The notes: generated by a model not told the origin, from the letters alone. A stretch of 64,000 nt of DNA from Neoaquamicrobium microcysteis (GCF_008180155.1 NZ_VSZS01000057.1:98844-162843); one strand, 5' to 3'. Positions 20,537-29,330 are shown, counted from the stretch's first letter. Numbers and translations: made by a program.

Positions 20537-21829
20537 ATGGACCGGAGCGTCGATCAAGCCAACCTCGAAGCACAGCCCGCGACGCTCGTCGCGGTAGCGA
20601 GCGTCATCGTCTCGATGGCGCTTGCTGCAGTCGGCAACGGGCTGATGTTCGCCTATATTCCGGTGCGCCTCGGGCTTTCCGGCTATGAGCCGACCTGGGC
20701 CGGCCTGATCCTCACCGGGCTTTCGGCCGGCGGCATCGCTGGCTGCCTGCTGACGGGCATGCTGGTTAAACGCGTCGGCCATGCCCGCGCCTTCATGATC
20801 TTCTCCGCGCTCATCGTCCTGTCCAACGCCATCATCGGCGCGGGCGTCGATCCCGTCACGTGGATCGGCGCCCGCGCTCTATACGGTTTCGCCATTTGCG
20901 GCATGTTCATCGTCGGGCAAAGCTGGCTCAACGACGCGGTGTCGAATGAGATACGCGGCCGCGTGATGGCGGTCTTCTACGTCAGCTACATTCTGGGGCT
21001 GGGCGCCGGATCGTGGCTCATGGGCCTGCTCGACATATCGGGCGCGGCGGCACCGCTCATCGGCATCGCCTTCACGTCCCTGTCGATCCTGCCCGTGGGC
21101 ATGACCCGCCTTCCGCCCCCGCCGCCGCCCGAGGGAGCCTCGATAGCGTTCGCCCGCGCCTGGGCGATATCGCCGGTCGGCGTGGCGGGCATGCTCGCCG
21201 TCGGCGGTCTGTCTATGATGATCGCCGGCTTCGCGCCCATCCACGCAACAGCCAACGGCTACACCCAGGCGCAGGTGGCCACGCTGATGTTCGCGATGCC
21301 GCTGGGCACACTGCTCTTCCAGCTTCCTTTCGGCTGGATTTCCGACCGCACGGACCGCCGCTACGTGCTTGTCACCGCCTCGCTGCTGGTGGTTGCGGCG
21401 GGCATTGCGGCCGGCATGTTCGATGGCAGTACGCTCGCCGTGATGATCCTCATCTACATGGTCTGGAGCGGGGCTTCCGAATCCATCTATTCGCTGTCTT
21501 CGGCCCATGCCAACGACCGCGCCTCCAAGGACGACTTGGTGGCGCTGTCCAGCACGATGCTGTTTGCGTGGTCGGTGTCGGGCTTCGTCGTGCCGGCGCT
21601 GGGCACCGCACTGACGGCCGCCTACGGTACGCAGGCCTTCATGTCCGTCGCCATAGTCATCGCTGTGATCTTCTGCGCTTTCGTGCTGTTGCGCATCGTG
21701 CGCAACCCTGCCGTGCCGGCGGAGGAGACGGGCAGCTTCGCCCCCATGACCGCGCAGGCGCCCCTGCCGGTGGAGCTCGCCTTCGGCTCCGATCAGCCGG
21801 AAGACGCGGGGCAGGACATCACAAAGTAG
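20537..21829 (+). CDS. MFS transporter, YcaD-like
   Basis: This 430-residue protein has twelve predicted helices in two halves, with a loop containing a run of Pro (RLPPPPPPEG) between helices 6 and 7. Its order of motifs resembles the YcaD group of major facilitators, including a first helix pair with GNGLMFAYIPVRLG and the motif SDRTDRRYV between helices 8 and 9. The substrate is unknown. It is placed between nadD and rsfS, genes that are adjacent in many relatives, so this looks like an insertion that kept the direction of transcription. Confidence 0.88.
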   Translation: MDRSVDQANLEAQPATLVAVASVIVSMALAAVGNGLMFAYIPVRLGLSGYEPTWAGLILTGLSAGGIAGCLLTGMLVKRVGHARAFMIFSALIVLSNAIIGAGVDPVTWIGARALYGFAICGMFIVGQSWLNDAVSNEIRGRVMAVFYVSYILGLGAGSWLMGLLDISGAAAPLIGIAFTSLSILPVGMTRLPPPPPPEGASIAFARAWAISPVGVAGMLAVGGLSMMIAGFAPIHATANGYTQAQVATLMFAMPLGTLLFQLPFGWISDRTDRRYVLVTASLLVVAAGIAAGMFDGSTLAVMILIYMVWSGASESIYSLSSAHANDRASKDDLVALSSTMLFAWSVSGFVVPALGTALTAAYGTQAFMSVAIVIAVIFCAFVLLRIVRNPAVPAEETGSFAPMTAQAPLPVELAFGSDQPEDAGQDITK

Positions 21830-21926
21830 CGGATGTCTTGAATCTGTAGCTCGACTCTGCCTATCTAGAGGGTGCCGACTGCAACGGTTGCATCGGCGAG
21901 CTTGTTCTTGTCGGAAAGGAAAGACA

Positions 21927-22337
21927 CTGAGAACAGCATTGCGGAAGAAGGCGGATCTCCAGCCTTCGCCGGCCGGGGTCATCGGCGCTGCCGAAGTTTC
22001 CCGCGCCCTCGAAACTGTCCTTGCCAGTCTGGACGACTCCAAGGCCGAAAACATCGTATCCATCGACATACAGGGCAAGTCCAGCCTCGGCGACTACATG
22101 GTCGTCGCGTCCGGGCGCTCGCAACGTCATGTCGCGGCGGTTGCCGACCATCTCATCAAGGCGCTCAAGGATGCCGGTTTCGGCTTTCCGCGGGTCGAGG
22201 GGCTGGCCAATGCCGACTGGGTTCTGATCGATTCCGGCGACATCATCGTCCACGTGTTCCGTCCCGAGGTCCGGGAGTTCTACAACATCGAAAAGATGTG
22301 GCAGACACCCGACCTCGACGAGGAGACCGTCCACTAG
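21927..22337 (+). CDS. rsfS: RsfS, ribosomal silencing factor (non-ATG start)
   Basis: The protein is an Iojap/RsfS homologue that binds L14 and blocks subunit joining when nutrients run low. Its core includes DIQGKSSLGDYMVVASG, RVEGLANADWVLID and DIIVHVFRPEVREFYNIEKMW. No ATG precedes the core in frame. I chose the CTG at 21927 because AAAGGA lies 6 bp upstream; TTG at 21888 and TTG at 21939 are alternatives. It is followed 40 bp later by rlmH, the usual partner. Confidence 0.88.
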   Translation: MRTALRKKADLQPSPAGVIGAAEVSRALETVLASLDDSKAENIVSIDIQGKSSLGDYMVVASGRSQRHVAAVADHLIKALKDAGFGFPRVEGLANADWVLIDSGDIIVHVFRPEVREFYNIEKMWQTPDLDEETVH

Positions 22338-22377
22338 CCTTTCGCGCTGACGGCGCGGAAGCTGCGGAAAGGCCAGG

Positions 22378-22857
22378 ATGCGTATAGGAGTCCATGCCGT
22401 GGGCCGGATGAAAGCCGGCCCCGAAAGGGAATTGGCCGACCGCTATTTCGGTCGCTTCGCCAAGACCGGTCCGGCGATAGGGCTCGAATTCTCAGGCGTT
22501 TCCGAGATCGCGGAAAGCCGCGCCAAGGGCACGGACGAGCGTCGCCGTGAAGAAGCGGCGGCGCTGGATGCCTACCGAAAGGACGCCGCGCTGTTTCTGC
22601 TGGACGAGCGCGGCGCGAACCCCACATCGGAAGACCTCGCGCGGCGCATCGGCGACCTGCGCGACGGCGGACGCAGGCAGCTGGTCTTCGCCATTGGCGG
22701 CCCCGACGGGCACGATGCGACCTCGCGCGCGGCGGCCGATCTCGTCATCTCGTTCGGCGCCCAGACATGGCCGCACCAGATGGTGCGCGTTATGCTGGCC
22801 GAACAGCTCTACCGCATATCCACCATCCTGTCGGGCCACCCCTACCATCGGTCGTGA
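22378..22857 (+). CDS. rlmH: RlmH, 23S rRNA pseudouridine-1915 N3-methyltransferase
   Basis: This 159-residue SPOUT methyltransferase modifies helix 69 of 23S rRNA in the assembled ribosome. The SAM-binding knot is seen in VFAIGGPDGHD and SFGAQTWPHQMVRVML, and the conserved C-terminus is YRISTILSGHPYHRS. It follows rsfS directly. The length matches the family. Confidence 0.97.
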   Translation: MRIGVHAVGRMKAGPERELADRYFGRFAKTGPAIGLEFSGVSEIAESRAKGTDERRREEAAALDAYRKDAALFLLDERGANPTSEDLARRIGDLRDGGRRQLVFAIGGPDGHDATSRAAADLVISFGAQTWPHQMVRVMLAEQLYRISTILSGHPYHRS

Positions 22858-22901
22858 TTGACGGCGGGGGTTGCGGGCGGCACGGTGCGCATGGTTGATG
22901 G

Positions 22902-22913
22902 TTCGTTAACGAA
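22902..22913. repeat. 12-bp palindrome in the envC promoter region
   Basis: TTCGTTAACGAA is a perfect palindrome 38 bp upstream of the envC start. It contains GTTAAC, close to the half-site of the cell-cycle regulator CtrA, but the second half with the normal 7-bp gap is absent. Role unknown. Confidence 0.35.
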
Positions 22914-22951
22914 GGCGCTCTAGCCTGCCGGCTTTGAATGACGCGCGAGAG

Positions 22952-24265
22952 ATGACGCACAGCACCCGACATATCCTTCTCGCAGCCACGCTGATCCTCG
23001 GCATGGCCGCGGCGATGCCGTCTCGCGCGCAGGAGGCGGGCGAGCTGGAAACGCGCCGTGCCGCCAGCGTGATCGAGCACGAGCGCCTGACCCAGGCGTT
23101 GACGGTGTCGGAGGAGCGCGCGGAAGAGATCGCTGCCGAGATCGCAACGATCCGCAAGGACAACGCCACCCTCTCCGCCGCGCTGGTGCAGGCCGCCAAG
23201 ACCGAGCGCAAGCTCAGCCAGGACGTCGCCGACATCGCGGCGCGTCTTGATGCCCTGCGGCTTCAGGAAGGCGGCTTGCGCGAATCGCTGGCCGAGCGGC
23301 GCGGCGTGCTGGCCGAGGTGTTGGGCGCGCTTCAACGCATGGGGCTGAATCCGCCGCCCGCCATTCTGGTGCGGCCGGAGGATGCCCTGTCGTCGGTGCG
23401 AAGCTCGATCCTGCTTGCAGCCGTCGTGCCCGAACTGCGCGGCGAGACCGAGGTTCTGATCGGCGACCTCAGGGAACTGTCGCGCATCGTTGCCACCATC
23501 GAAAGCGAGCGTTCCCGCCTGCTAGCCACCGTTCAGCAGCAGGCGTCCGAGCAGCGCCGCCTATCACTTCTTCTTGAAGAAAAGCGCCTGCTGCAGGCAA
23601 AATCCGAACGGCTACTGACCGAGGAAAGGCAGCGCGCGACCGAACTCGCGGCCGACGCTACCTCGCTGCGCGAACTGATCGACGCACTGGAAGGCGAGAT
23701 CGAGATCGCGGCCCGCACCGCGGATGAACAGGCCAGAATGGCCTCGCTCGGCGACGATTCACCCCAGACTCCCCCCGCCGCCGCTGCCTTGCAGCGTTTC
23801 GAGGCGCCCAACGTGCCGTTTGCCGACATGAAGGGCCGGGTCGGCCTTCCCGTCGCGGGCAGCGTGGCAAGGCGTTTCGGCCAGGACGACGATAGCGGCG
23901 GCGTGATGCAGGGCGACATGCTTGCGACACATTCGGCCGCAATCGTAACCGCACCCGTGGACGGCTCGATCCTCTATGCAGGACCGTTCCGCTCCTACGG
24001 CCAACTCTTGATCCTCAATGCAGGTGACGGTTATCATATCGTTCTGGCGGGAATGGGTCGAATCAGCGTTTCACCGGGCCAGTCCGTTCTCGCGGGAGAG
24101 CCGGTGGGCCTGATGGGTGAAACGAGAGTTGCAAGTGCCGTAGCCTTTGGCGAGGCGAGCATCGGCCCGGAACTCTACGTGGAGTTCCGCAAGGAAGGGA
24201 AACCCGTCGATCCGGCCCCATGGTGGACGGAGCGCAATTCTGGAAGGACAGGGAATGATACGTAA
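22952..24265 (+). CDS. EnvC-like murein hydrolase activator, M23/LytM family
   Basis: This 437-residue exported protein starts with a signal peptide (MTHSTRHILLAATLIL...) likely cut after SRA. A long coiled coil covers about residues 25-265, rich in Glu, Arg and Ala. The C-terminal LytM domain starts near GRVGLPVAGSVARRFG, but the zinc ligands are not intact: the HxH motif reads YHIVLAG. That makes it a likely activator of amidases, as with EnvC, rather than an enzyme. I chose ATG 22952 over TTG 22934. It overlaps the ctpA start by 11 bp. Confidence 0.9.
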   Translation: MTHSTRHILLAATLILGMAAAMPSRAQEAGELETRRAASVIEHERLTQALTVSEERAEEIAAEIATIRKDNATLSAALVQAAKTERKLSQDVADIAARLDALRLQEGGLRESLAERRGVLAEVLGALQRMGLNPPPAILVRPEDALSSVRSSILLAAVVPELRGETEVLIGDLRELSRIVATIESERSRLLATVQQQASEQRRLSLLLEEKRLLQAKSERLLTEERQRATELAADATSLRELIDALEGEIEIAARTADEQARMASLGDDSPQTPPAAAALQRFEAPNVPFADMKGRVGLPVAGSVARRFGQDDDSGGVMQGDMLATHSAAIVTAPVDGSILYAGPFRSYGQLLILNAGDGYHIVLAGMGRISVSPGQSVLAGEPVGLMGETRVASAVAFGEASIGPELYVEFRKEGKPVDPAPWWTERNSGRTGNDT

Positions 24266-25580
24266 GTTGTCGCTTCTGTTTGCCGGCGCGCTGATGGGCG
24301 CGTCCGCCATGAGCCTTGTCTACGGCGCTGGCGGTGGGACGGCGAATGCGGCCGGATCGGAAACCTATCGGCAGCTCGCCATCTTCGGCGACATCTTCGA
24401 ACGCGTGCGCGCCCAGTATGTGACGCCGCCGGAGGAGAAGAAGCTGGTCGAGAGCGCGATCAACGGCATGCTCACCTCGCTTGACCCCCACTCTTCGTAT
24501 CTCAACCCGGAAGCGGCCCAGGACATGCGCGTGCAGACGCGCGGCGAGTTCGGCGGTCTGGGCATCGAGGTTTCGATGGAGAACGAGCTGGTCAAGGTCA
24601 TCGCGCCGATCGAAGGCACGCCTGCCGAGCGCGCCGGCGTGTTGGCAGGCGACCTGATCTCGGCCATCGACGGCGACGAGGTGCGCGGCATGACGTTGAG
24701 CGACGCGGTCGACAAGATGCGCGGCGCAGTCAACACGCCCATCGAGCTGACCATCCTGCGCGAGGGCGCTGCAGAGCCGCTGAAGATCTCCATCGTTCGC
24801 GACATCATCAAGGTGCGCGCCGTGCGCCACCGCGTCGAGGAGGATGTCGGCTACCTGAAGATCAACTCGTTCACCGAGAAGACCTTCGACGACCTTCAGG
24901 CCGCGATCGACGACATCAAAAAGCAGGTGCCCGACGATCAGCTCAAGGGCTACGTGCTCGACCTTCGCCTCAATCCCGGCGGTCTGCTCGACCAGGCGGT
25001 GAGCGTGACGGACACCTTCCTCGACCGCGGCGAGATCGTCTCGACGCGGGGCCGCGACCCGAAGAACATCACACGCTTCGATTCGCGCGCCGGCGACATG
25101 ATCGACGGCAAGCCGCTGGTGGTGCTCATCAATGGCGGTTCCGCCAGCGCATCGGAGATCGTTGCCGGAGCGCTGCAGGATCATCGCCGCGCCACCGTCG
25201 TCGGCACGCAGTCCTTCGGCAAGGGCTCGGTACAGACGATCATCCCGCTGGCCGAGAACGGTGCGCTGCGGCTGACCACGGCGCTCTACTACACGCCGGC
25301 AGGAACCTCGATCCAGGGTAAGGGCATCACGCCCGACATCAAGGTCGACCAGCCGCTGCCGGATGAGCTTCTTGGACGTGATGTCTCGCGCGGCGAGTCC
25401 GACCTGCGCGGCCACATCAGGGGTACCGAGGAAGACGAAAACGGCTCGGGCTCGGTCGCTTATGTGCCGCCGGAGCAGAAGGACGACGTGCAGCTCAACT
25501 ACGCATACGATCTTCTGCGCGGGACCGAGACGCATGCCGCGTTCCCGCCCGACCCCGACAAGGCGGTCATGAACCAGTGA
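24255..25580 (+). CDS. ctpA: CtpA, carboxy-terminal processing protease (S41)
   Basis: This 441-residue periplasmic protease begins with a signal sequence MIRKLSLLFAGALMGAS. A PDZ domain lies at about residues 85-165 and the S41 core follows, with the nucleophile in GGSASASEIVAG and the catalytic Lys in SFGKGSVQT. It is coupled to the LytM gene by an 11-bp overlap; CtpA-type proteases in other bacteria trim peptidoglycan hydrolases, so a joint role in wall remodelling is a fair inference. Confidence 0.95.
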   Translation: MIRKLSLLFAGALMGASAMSLVYGAGGGTANAAGSETYRQLAIFGDIFERVRAQYVTPPEEKKLVESAINGMLTSLDPHSSYLNPEAAQDMRVQTRGEFGGLGIEVSMENELVKVIAPIEGTPAERAGVLAGDLISAIDGDEVRGMTLSDAVDKMRGAVNTPIELTILREGAAEPLKISIVRDIIKVRAVRHRVEEDVGYLKINSFTEKTFDDLQAAIDDIKKQVPDDQLKGYVLDLRLNPGGLLDQAVSVTDTFLDRGEIVSTRGRDPKNITRFDSRAGDMIDGKPLVVLINGGSASASEIVAGALQDHRRATVVGTQSFGKGSVQTIIPLAENGALRLTTALYYTPAGTSIQGKGITPDIKVDQPLPDELLGRDVSRGESDLRGHIRGTEEDENGSGSVAYVPPEQKDDVQLNYAYDLLRGTETHAAFPPDPDKAVMNQ

Positions 25581-25588
25581 CGCGTATC

Positions 25589-25615
25589 CCGGCCCCTGCG
25601 GGGCCGGCCAGTTTT
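25589..25615 (+). terminator. intrinsic terminator after ctpA
   Basis: CCGGCCCC (25589-25596) pairs with GGGGCCGG (25600-25607) across a TGC loop. TTTT follows after CCAG. It begins 9 bp after the ctpA stop. Confidence 0.7.
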
Positions 25616-25618
25616 CTG

Positions 25619-25652
25619 TCCGCGCCGGCGTTTCACCAAGCGCCGGCGCGGA
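25619..25652. repeat. 12-bp perfect inverted repeat
   Basis: TCCGCGCCGGCG (25619-25630) and CGCCGGCGCGGA (25641-25652) are exact reverse complements around a 10-nt loop. It lies right after the ctpA terminator and has no T run of its own, so it may be a second structural element or an mRNA stabiliser. Confidence 0.6.
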
Positions 25653-25729
25653 TTCACGAATCGGCTGCATCGGAGCGTCGGGCCGAGAAGTGAAATCCGG
25701 GCTTCCGGAAATTGCGACGCTCATTCAGG

Positions 25730-26935
25730 ATGCGGGCTCGTTCGCATCAAGGCGGGTCTGGGACGGGCGCACCTTTGGTCAAGTCTCCTCTCGACAAGGA
25801 TATCGACAGGCCACTCGGCCTCGGGCGGCAAGAGGCCGGCGACGTATGGCGCTGGTCGGCGTTTGGCGCGCGCCATCTCGTCGGCGGCCTGGCAACGATC
25901 TGTATTCTTGCGCTTGCAGGCGTGATTGCCCTGAGGGAACAGCCGTTCCGGACACCGCCCCAGGTGGTGGTTTCCACGCCTGAGGCCGCGTCGGCGCAGG
26001 CGGCAGCGGAACCTGCTCCCACCTACCCGTCACGCGAAGGCGGCGGCGCTTCCATCATCAGGGTTCCGCCTCCCGCGACGGAGGGCGGCGAGATGGTGAT
26101 CCGCGACCCGTCGGCGCTGGGCCACAATCCGCTCGTCGCCCATCTGCCTGACAGGGAGCTGATTGAGGATACAGAGATCGGGCCACTGCCCGTGCGCGCC
26201 GCAGACGGCCGCAGACCTTTCGACACCTATGCGCGTCCATGGTCGGGTGCGCGCGGCGCAAGGGTGGCGGTCGTCATCGGCGGCCTCGGCGTGAGCCAGA
26301 GCGGCACGCAGGAGGCGATTGACAGGCTGCCGCCCGAGGTGACGCTGGCCTTCGCCAGCGGCGGCAACAGCCTCGACAGATGGATGCAGGCTGCCCGCCG
26401 CAAGGGCCACGAAATTGTCATGCAGGTGCCGCTCGAGCCTTTCGACTACCCCGAGGTCGATCCCGGCCGCAATACGCTGACCGTCGATGCCGACCCGGTC
26501 GAAAACCGCGACAGGCTGCACTGGGCACTCTCGCGCATCACGAACTATACGGGCGTCATGAATTATATGGGCGGGCGTTTCGTCACCGACCAGGCGGCGA
26601 TGGCGCCCTTCTTCGGCGAATTGCAGCAGCGTGGGCTGATGTATCTCGACGACGGCTCTTCGGCACGCAGCATGGCCGCCGACATGGCCCAGCGACAGCG
26701 CGTACCGTACGCGGCCGCCGACATCGCCATAGATTCCGACCGCGACCGCGGAGCGATCCTCCAGAAGCTGGACGATGTGGAGCGCACGGCCCGCGCGCGC
26801 GGCTTTGCCGTGGCTACCGGATCGGCCTTTTCCGTCACGGTCGAAGCCGTGACCACCTGGGTCGAGGAAGCCAGACGCCGCGGCATCGAGATCGTCCCGA
26901 TCTCGGCCGTCGCCAACGATCCCGAACGAAGCTGA
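25730..26935 (+). CDS. divergent polysaccharide deacetylase family protein (YibQ-like)
   Basis: This protein of about 401 residues has a basic start, one membrane helix at about residues 48-68 and a low-complexity Ala/Pro linker. The C-terminal domain is the divergent polysaccharide deacetylase fold ([41 protein letters not shown]). Activity is unknown; E. coli YibQ sits in the envC operon, which fits the neighbours here. The start is uncertain: ATG 25730 is used, TTG 25775 (giving MVKSPLDKD) is an alternative. rppH follows 5 bp downstream. Confidence 0.85.
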   Translation: MRARSHQGGSGTGAPLVKSPLDKDIDRPLGLGRQEAGDVWRWSAFGARHLVGGLATICILALAGVIALREQPFRTPPQVVVSTPEAASAQAAAEPAPTYPSREGGGASIIRVPPPATEGGEMVIRDPSALGHNPLVAHLPDRELIEDTEIGPLPVRAADGRRPFDTYARPWSGARGARVAVVIGGLGVSQSGTQEAIDRLPPEVTLAFASGGNSLDRWMQAARRKGHEIVMQVPLEPFDYPEVDPGRNTLTVDADPVENRDRLHWALSRITNYTGVMNYMGGRFVTDQAAMAPFFGELQQRGLMYLDDGSSARSMAADMAQRQRVPYAAADIAIDSDRDRGAILQKLDDVERTARARGFAVATGSAFSVTVEAVTTWVEEARRRGIEIVPISAVANDPERS

Positions 26936-26940
26936 GCATC

Positions 26941-27465
26941 ATGACCCGGAAGACGCCCGTCGATCCCGAAACCCTGCCCTATCGCCCCTGCGTCGGCATC
27001 ATGGTGCTGAACCGCGACAATCTCGTCTGGGCCGGCCGCCGCATCGCGCTGGCAGACAGCGAAATGGCCGGCACCGACAAATTGTGGCAGATGCCGCAGG
27101 GCGGCATCGACAAGGGCGAGGACCCCCTTCCCGCCGCGACCCGCGAGCTTTTCGAGGAGACCGGGATGAAATCGGTCTCCCTGCTCGCCGAAGCGCCGGA
27201 CTGGATCAACTACGACCTGCCGCGCGACATCGTAGGCATTGCGCTGAAGGGCAAGTATCGCGGCCAGACGCAGAAATGGTTCGCCTTCCGGTTCGAGGGA
27301 GACGACAGCGAGATCACCATCGACCCGCCGGAGGGCGCGCAGGAAGCCGAGTTCGACGCGTGGGAATGGAAGCCGATGGCTGAGCTGCCCGAACTCATCG
27401 TGCCCTTCAAGCGCAAGGTCTACGAGGAGGTCGTGGCTGCCTTCCGGCATCTCGCGCCGTCATAG
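26941..27465 (+). CDS. rppH: RppH, RNA pyrophosphohydrolase (Nudix)
   Basis: This 174-residue enzyme removes pyrophosphate from triphosphorylated RNA 5' ends. The Nudix box is complete: GGIDKGE then REL-FEETG, at about residues 55-76. The N-terminal [13 protein letters not shown] is typical of RppH/IalA. It starts 5 bp after the preceding stop, so it belongs to the same transcript. Its 3' end overlaps the convergent GST gene by 6 bp. Confidence 0.95.
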   Translation: MTRKTPVDPETLPYRPCVGIMVLNRDNLVWAGRRIALADSEMAGTDKLWQMPQGGIDKGEDPLPAATRELFEETGMKSVSLLAEAPDWINYDLPRDIVGIALKGKYRGQTQKWFAFRFEGDDSEITIDPPEGAQEAEFDAWEWKPMAELPELIVPFKRKVYEEVVAAFRHLAPS

Positions 27466-28146
27466 CTCACGTGAAGCCTGAGGCAAGGCCGGCTTGGGGT
27501 CCAGCGGAAAATAGTCGAAATACGGTTCCGCCTCGTGCAGCACGCGCGCCACGGACGGCCGCGCCATGAGCCGGTCATGATAGGCTCGCAGCGCCACATG
27601 CCGGTCGCCGAAGGGCTCGACGATATTAGCGTAGAACAGCGCCGGCACCGCCGAGGCATCCGCCAGGCTGAACCCGTCCCCGACCGCCCAGATGCGGCCG
27701 GTCATCTCGCTTTCCACATAGGCATAGGAACGGCGCAGCAACGCCCTTGCCTGCGCGACGCCATACGGGTCGCGGCTTTCGGCTGGCCGTAGCGCGTCGC
27801 CCACGATCTGCTGCATCGGGTGGTGGACATAGTGATCGTAGAACCGGTCCCAGACGCGCGCCTGCCAAGCCTCGTCGGGACCCGCGGGGAGAAGTTTGGC
27901 CGGTCCGGGATGAAAGGTCTCGAGATAGTCGATCACGGTGGACGATTCCGGAACCACGGCACCGCGCGCTTCATCGACCAAAACCGGCATCTTCGCCATA
28001 GGCCATAGCGCCGTGAACGCGGCCCGCGATTCCTCGTTGCCGAAGTCGACGATGACGCGCTCGAAAGGCGCGTCGTTCTCGTAGAGCGCGACCAGCACTT
28101 TCCAGCAGAACGACGCCAGGGGATGATAGTATAAGACCAGTTTCAT
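27460..28146 (-). CDS. glutathione S-transferase family protein
   Basis: This 228-residue protein begins [21 protein letters not shown], a thioredoxin-like N-terminal domain with a Ser/Cys in the active-site loop. The cis-Pro motif KMPVLVDE and [12 protein letters not shown] bind glutathione. The helical C-terminal domain runs from about residue 90. GGAGGAGCCGAGG precedes the ATG. It is divergent from an HxlR regulator with inverted repeats between them, so repression by that regulator is likely. Confidence 0.9.
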   Translation of the reverse strand: MKLVLYYHPLASFCWKVLVALYENDAPFERVIVDFGNEESRAAFTALWPMAKMPVLVDEARGAVVPESSTVIDYLETFHPGPAKLLPAGPDEAWQARVWDRFYDHYVHHPMQQIVGDALRPAESRDPYGVAQARALLRRSYAYVESEMTGRIWAVGDGFSLADASAVPALFYANIVEPFGDRHVALRAYHDRLMARPSVARVLHEAEPYFDYFPLDPKPALPQASREL

Positions 28147-28178
28147 GTATCCTCGGCTCCTCCTATCCTCGGCACGTC

Positions 28179-28217
28179 CGATTGCATGATGCAAGCAGCA
28201 TTACTACGATGCAATCG
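28179..28217. promoter_or_regulatory. nested inverted repeats, likely HxlR operator
   Basis: CGATTGCAT (28179-28187) and ATGCAATCG (28209-28217) are exact reverse complements 21 bp apart. Within this lies TTGCATGATGCAA (28182-28194), a perfect 6-1-6 dyad that uses the same left half. The core TTGCAT therefore occurs as three half-sites between the divergent GST and HxlR genes. Confidence 0.72.
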
Positions 28218-28234
28218 CGATCGTGGGAGACGCA

Positions 28235-28753
28235 ATGGAAGAGCCTCACCGGTCGGGATGTCCGATCAACCTTACGCTGGAGATACTGGGCGACAAGTGG
28301 AGCCTGCTGGTCATCCGCGACATGATGTTCGGCAACCGCCGCCACTTCCGAGAGCTGCTGTCGCAGTCGGAGGAAGGGATCGCGTCCAACATTCTGGCTG
28401 ACCGCCTGAAAAGGCTGCTGGCGCAGGGCGTGATTTCCCGGCGGGACGACCCGACCCACAAGCAGAAGGCGATCTACAGCCTTACGGATCGGGGCATAGA
28501 GCTGCTGCCGATCTTCGCGCATATCGGCGCGTGGGGACGCCGGCATCTGCCGGTCAGCGAAGAGCTCAGCATCCGCGCACAGCTTCTGGAGGAAGGCGGC
28601 CCGGTGATGTGGGACAGGTTCATGCTCGAGCTGCGCGCCGAGCATGTCGGGCTTGCGGATGGCGAGGAGCCCCCACGGAGCCCGACGGTGCGTGAAGAAC
28701 TTCAGGCCGCCTATGAGGCGGTGGTGTCGCGAAAGGCGAAGGCCGCCGGGTGA
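28235..28753 (+). CDS. HxlR family transcriptional regulator
   Basis: This 172-residue winged-helix protein shows the HxlR signature CPINLTLEILGDKWSLLVIRD followed in part by RRHFRELLSQSEEGIASNILADRL. The redox or ligand-sensing Cys sits at the usual place before the first helix. ATG 28235 follows GGGAGA; a GTG at 28223 is also open. It is divergent from a GST gene, a common pairing in which the regulator responds to electrophiles or quinones. Confidence 0.9.
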   Translation: MEEPHRSGCPINLTLEILGDKWSLLVIRDMMFGNRRHFRELLSQSEEGIASNILADRLKRLLAQGVISRRDDPTHKQKAIYSLTDRGIELLPIFAHIGAWGRRHLPVSEELSIRAQLLEEGGPVMWDRFMLELRAEHVGLADGEEPPRSPTVREELQAAYEAVVSRKAKAAG

Positions 28754-28767
28754 CCCTGGAGGCAACG

Positions 28768-28792
28768 AAAAAGGCCGGCTTGCGCCGGCCTT
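28768..28792 (-). terminator. intrinsic terminator of the atpHAGDC operon
   Basis: AAGGCCGGC (28771-28779) and GCCGGCCTT (28784-28792) form a perfect 9-bp stem with a TTGC loop. Read on the minus strand, the hairpin is followed by five T. It lies 25 bp beyond the atpC stop and also separates the operon from the convergent HxlR gene. Confidence 0.88.
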
Positions 28793-28817
28793 CGATAGTG
28801 TCGAATGACGCGGTCGC

Positions 28818-29216
28818 TCAGACCGCATCCTCCAGCGTGGCAAGCTGCGAAAGGAACTGTTCGGCCTTGGTACGGGCCTCGTCGTTCTTGGCGTCCGCCA
28901 CGTCTTCACGTGCGTCCTGGATGCGGCGGGCGAGGTCGTCGCGGTCGATGTCCTTCACCGCCACGGCCGACTCGGCCAGCAGCGTGCAGGCTTCCGGCGT
29001 AACGTCCGCAAAGCCGCCGAACACGACATAGCGCTCCTCGGCACCCGATGCAGGCTTCACCGTCACGACGCCCGGCTTGATGGTGGTCATCAGCGGAGCA
29101 TGGTTGGCCATGACCGTCATCTCACCTTCAGTACCGGGAATGATGACGGCCTCGACGTCCTGCGATACGAGCAGGCGTTCGGGCGAGACCAGTTCGAACT
29201 TGAATGATTCAGCCAT
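28818..29216 (-). CDS. atpC: ATP synthase F1 epsilon subunit
   Basis: This 132-residue subunit of the F1 central stalk couples rotation to catalysis. The N-terminal beta-sandwich includes FELVSPERLLVSQDVEAV and GTEGEMTVMANHAPLMT; a helical hairpin follows. The ATG at 29216 has only a weak ribosome site (GAACAAGAC). A repeat-based hairpin stands between it and the atpD stop, 114 bp upstream. It is the last gene of the operon. Confidence 0.95.
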   Translation of the reverse strand: MAESFKFELVSPERLLVSQDVEAVIIPGTEGEMTVMANHAPLMTTIKPGVVTVKPASGAEERYVVFGGFADVTPEACTLLAESAVAVKDIDRDDLARRIQDAREDVADAKNDEARTKAEQFLSQLATLEDAV

Positions 29217-29223
29217 GTCTTGT

Positions 29224-29327
29224 TCGGCAGTCGGCAGGTCGGCAGTCGGCAATAACCCGAACTACGCACTTCCCGTCCAACTCGACTGCCATCTCCCTAT
29301 TGCCGATTGCCGATTGCCGATTGCCGC
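29224..29327 (-). repeat. tandem heptamer arms forming a hairpin between atpD and atpC
   Basis: On the transcript, four units of GGCAATC/GGCAATA (plus-strand 29299-29327) lie just after the atpD stop. Four units of the reverse type, TATTGCC, GACTGCC, GACCTGCC, GACTGCC (29224-29254), lie just before the atpC ribosome site. The arms pair in register with one mismatch per unit and one bulge, around a loop of about 44 nt. Confidence 0.75.
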
Positions 29328-29330
29328 CGC

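Noticed and set aside
29224..29327. Possible small CRISPR array from the repeated units
   Set aside because: Units are 7 bp without spacers and the two groups are inverted, which fits a hairpin of tandem repeats.
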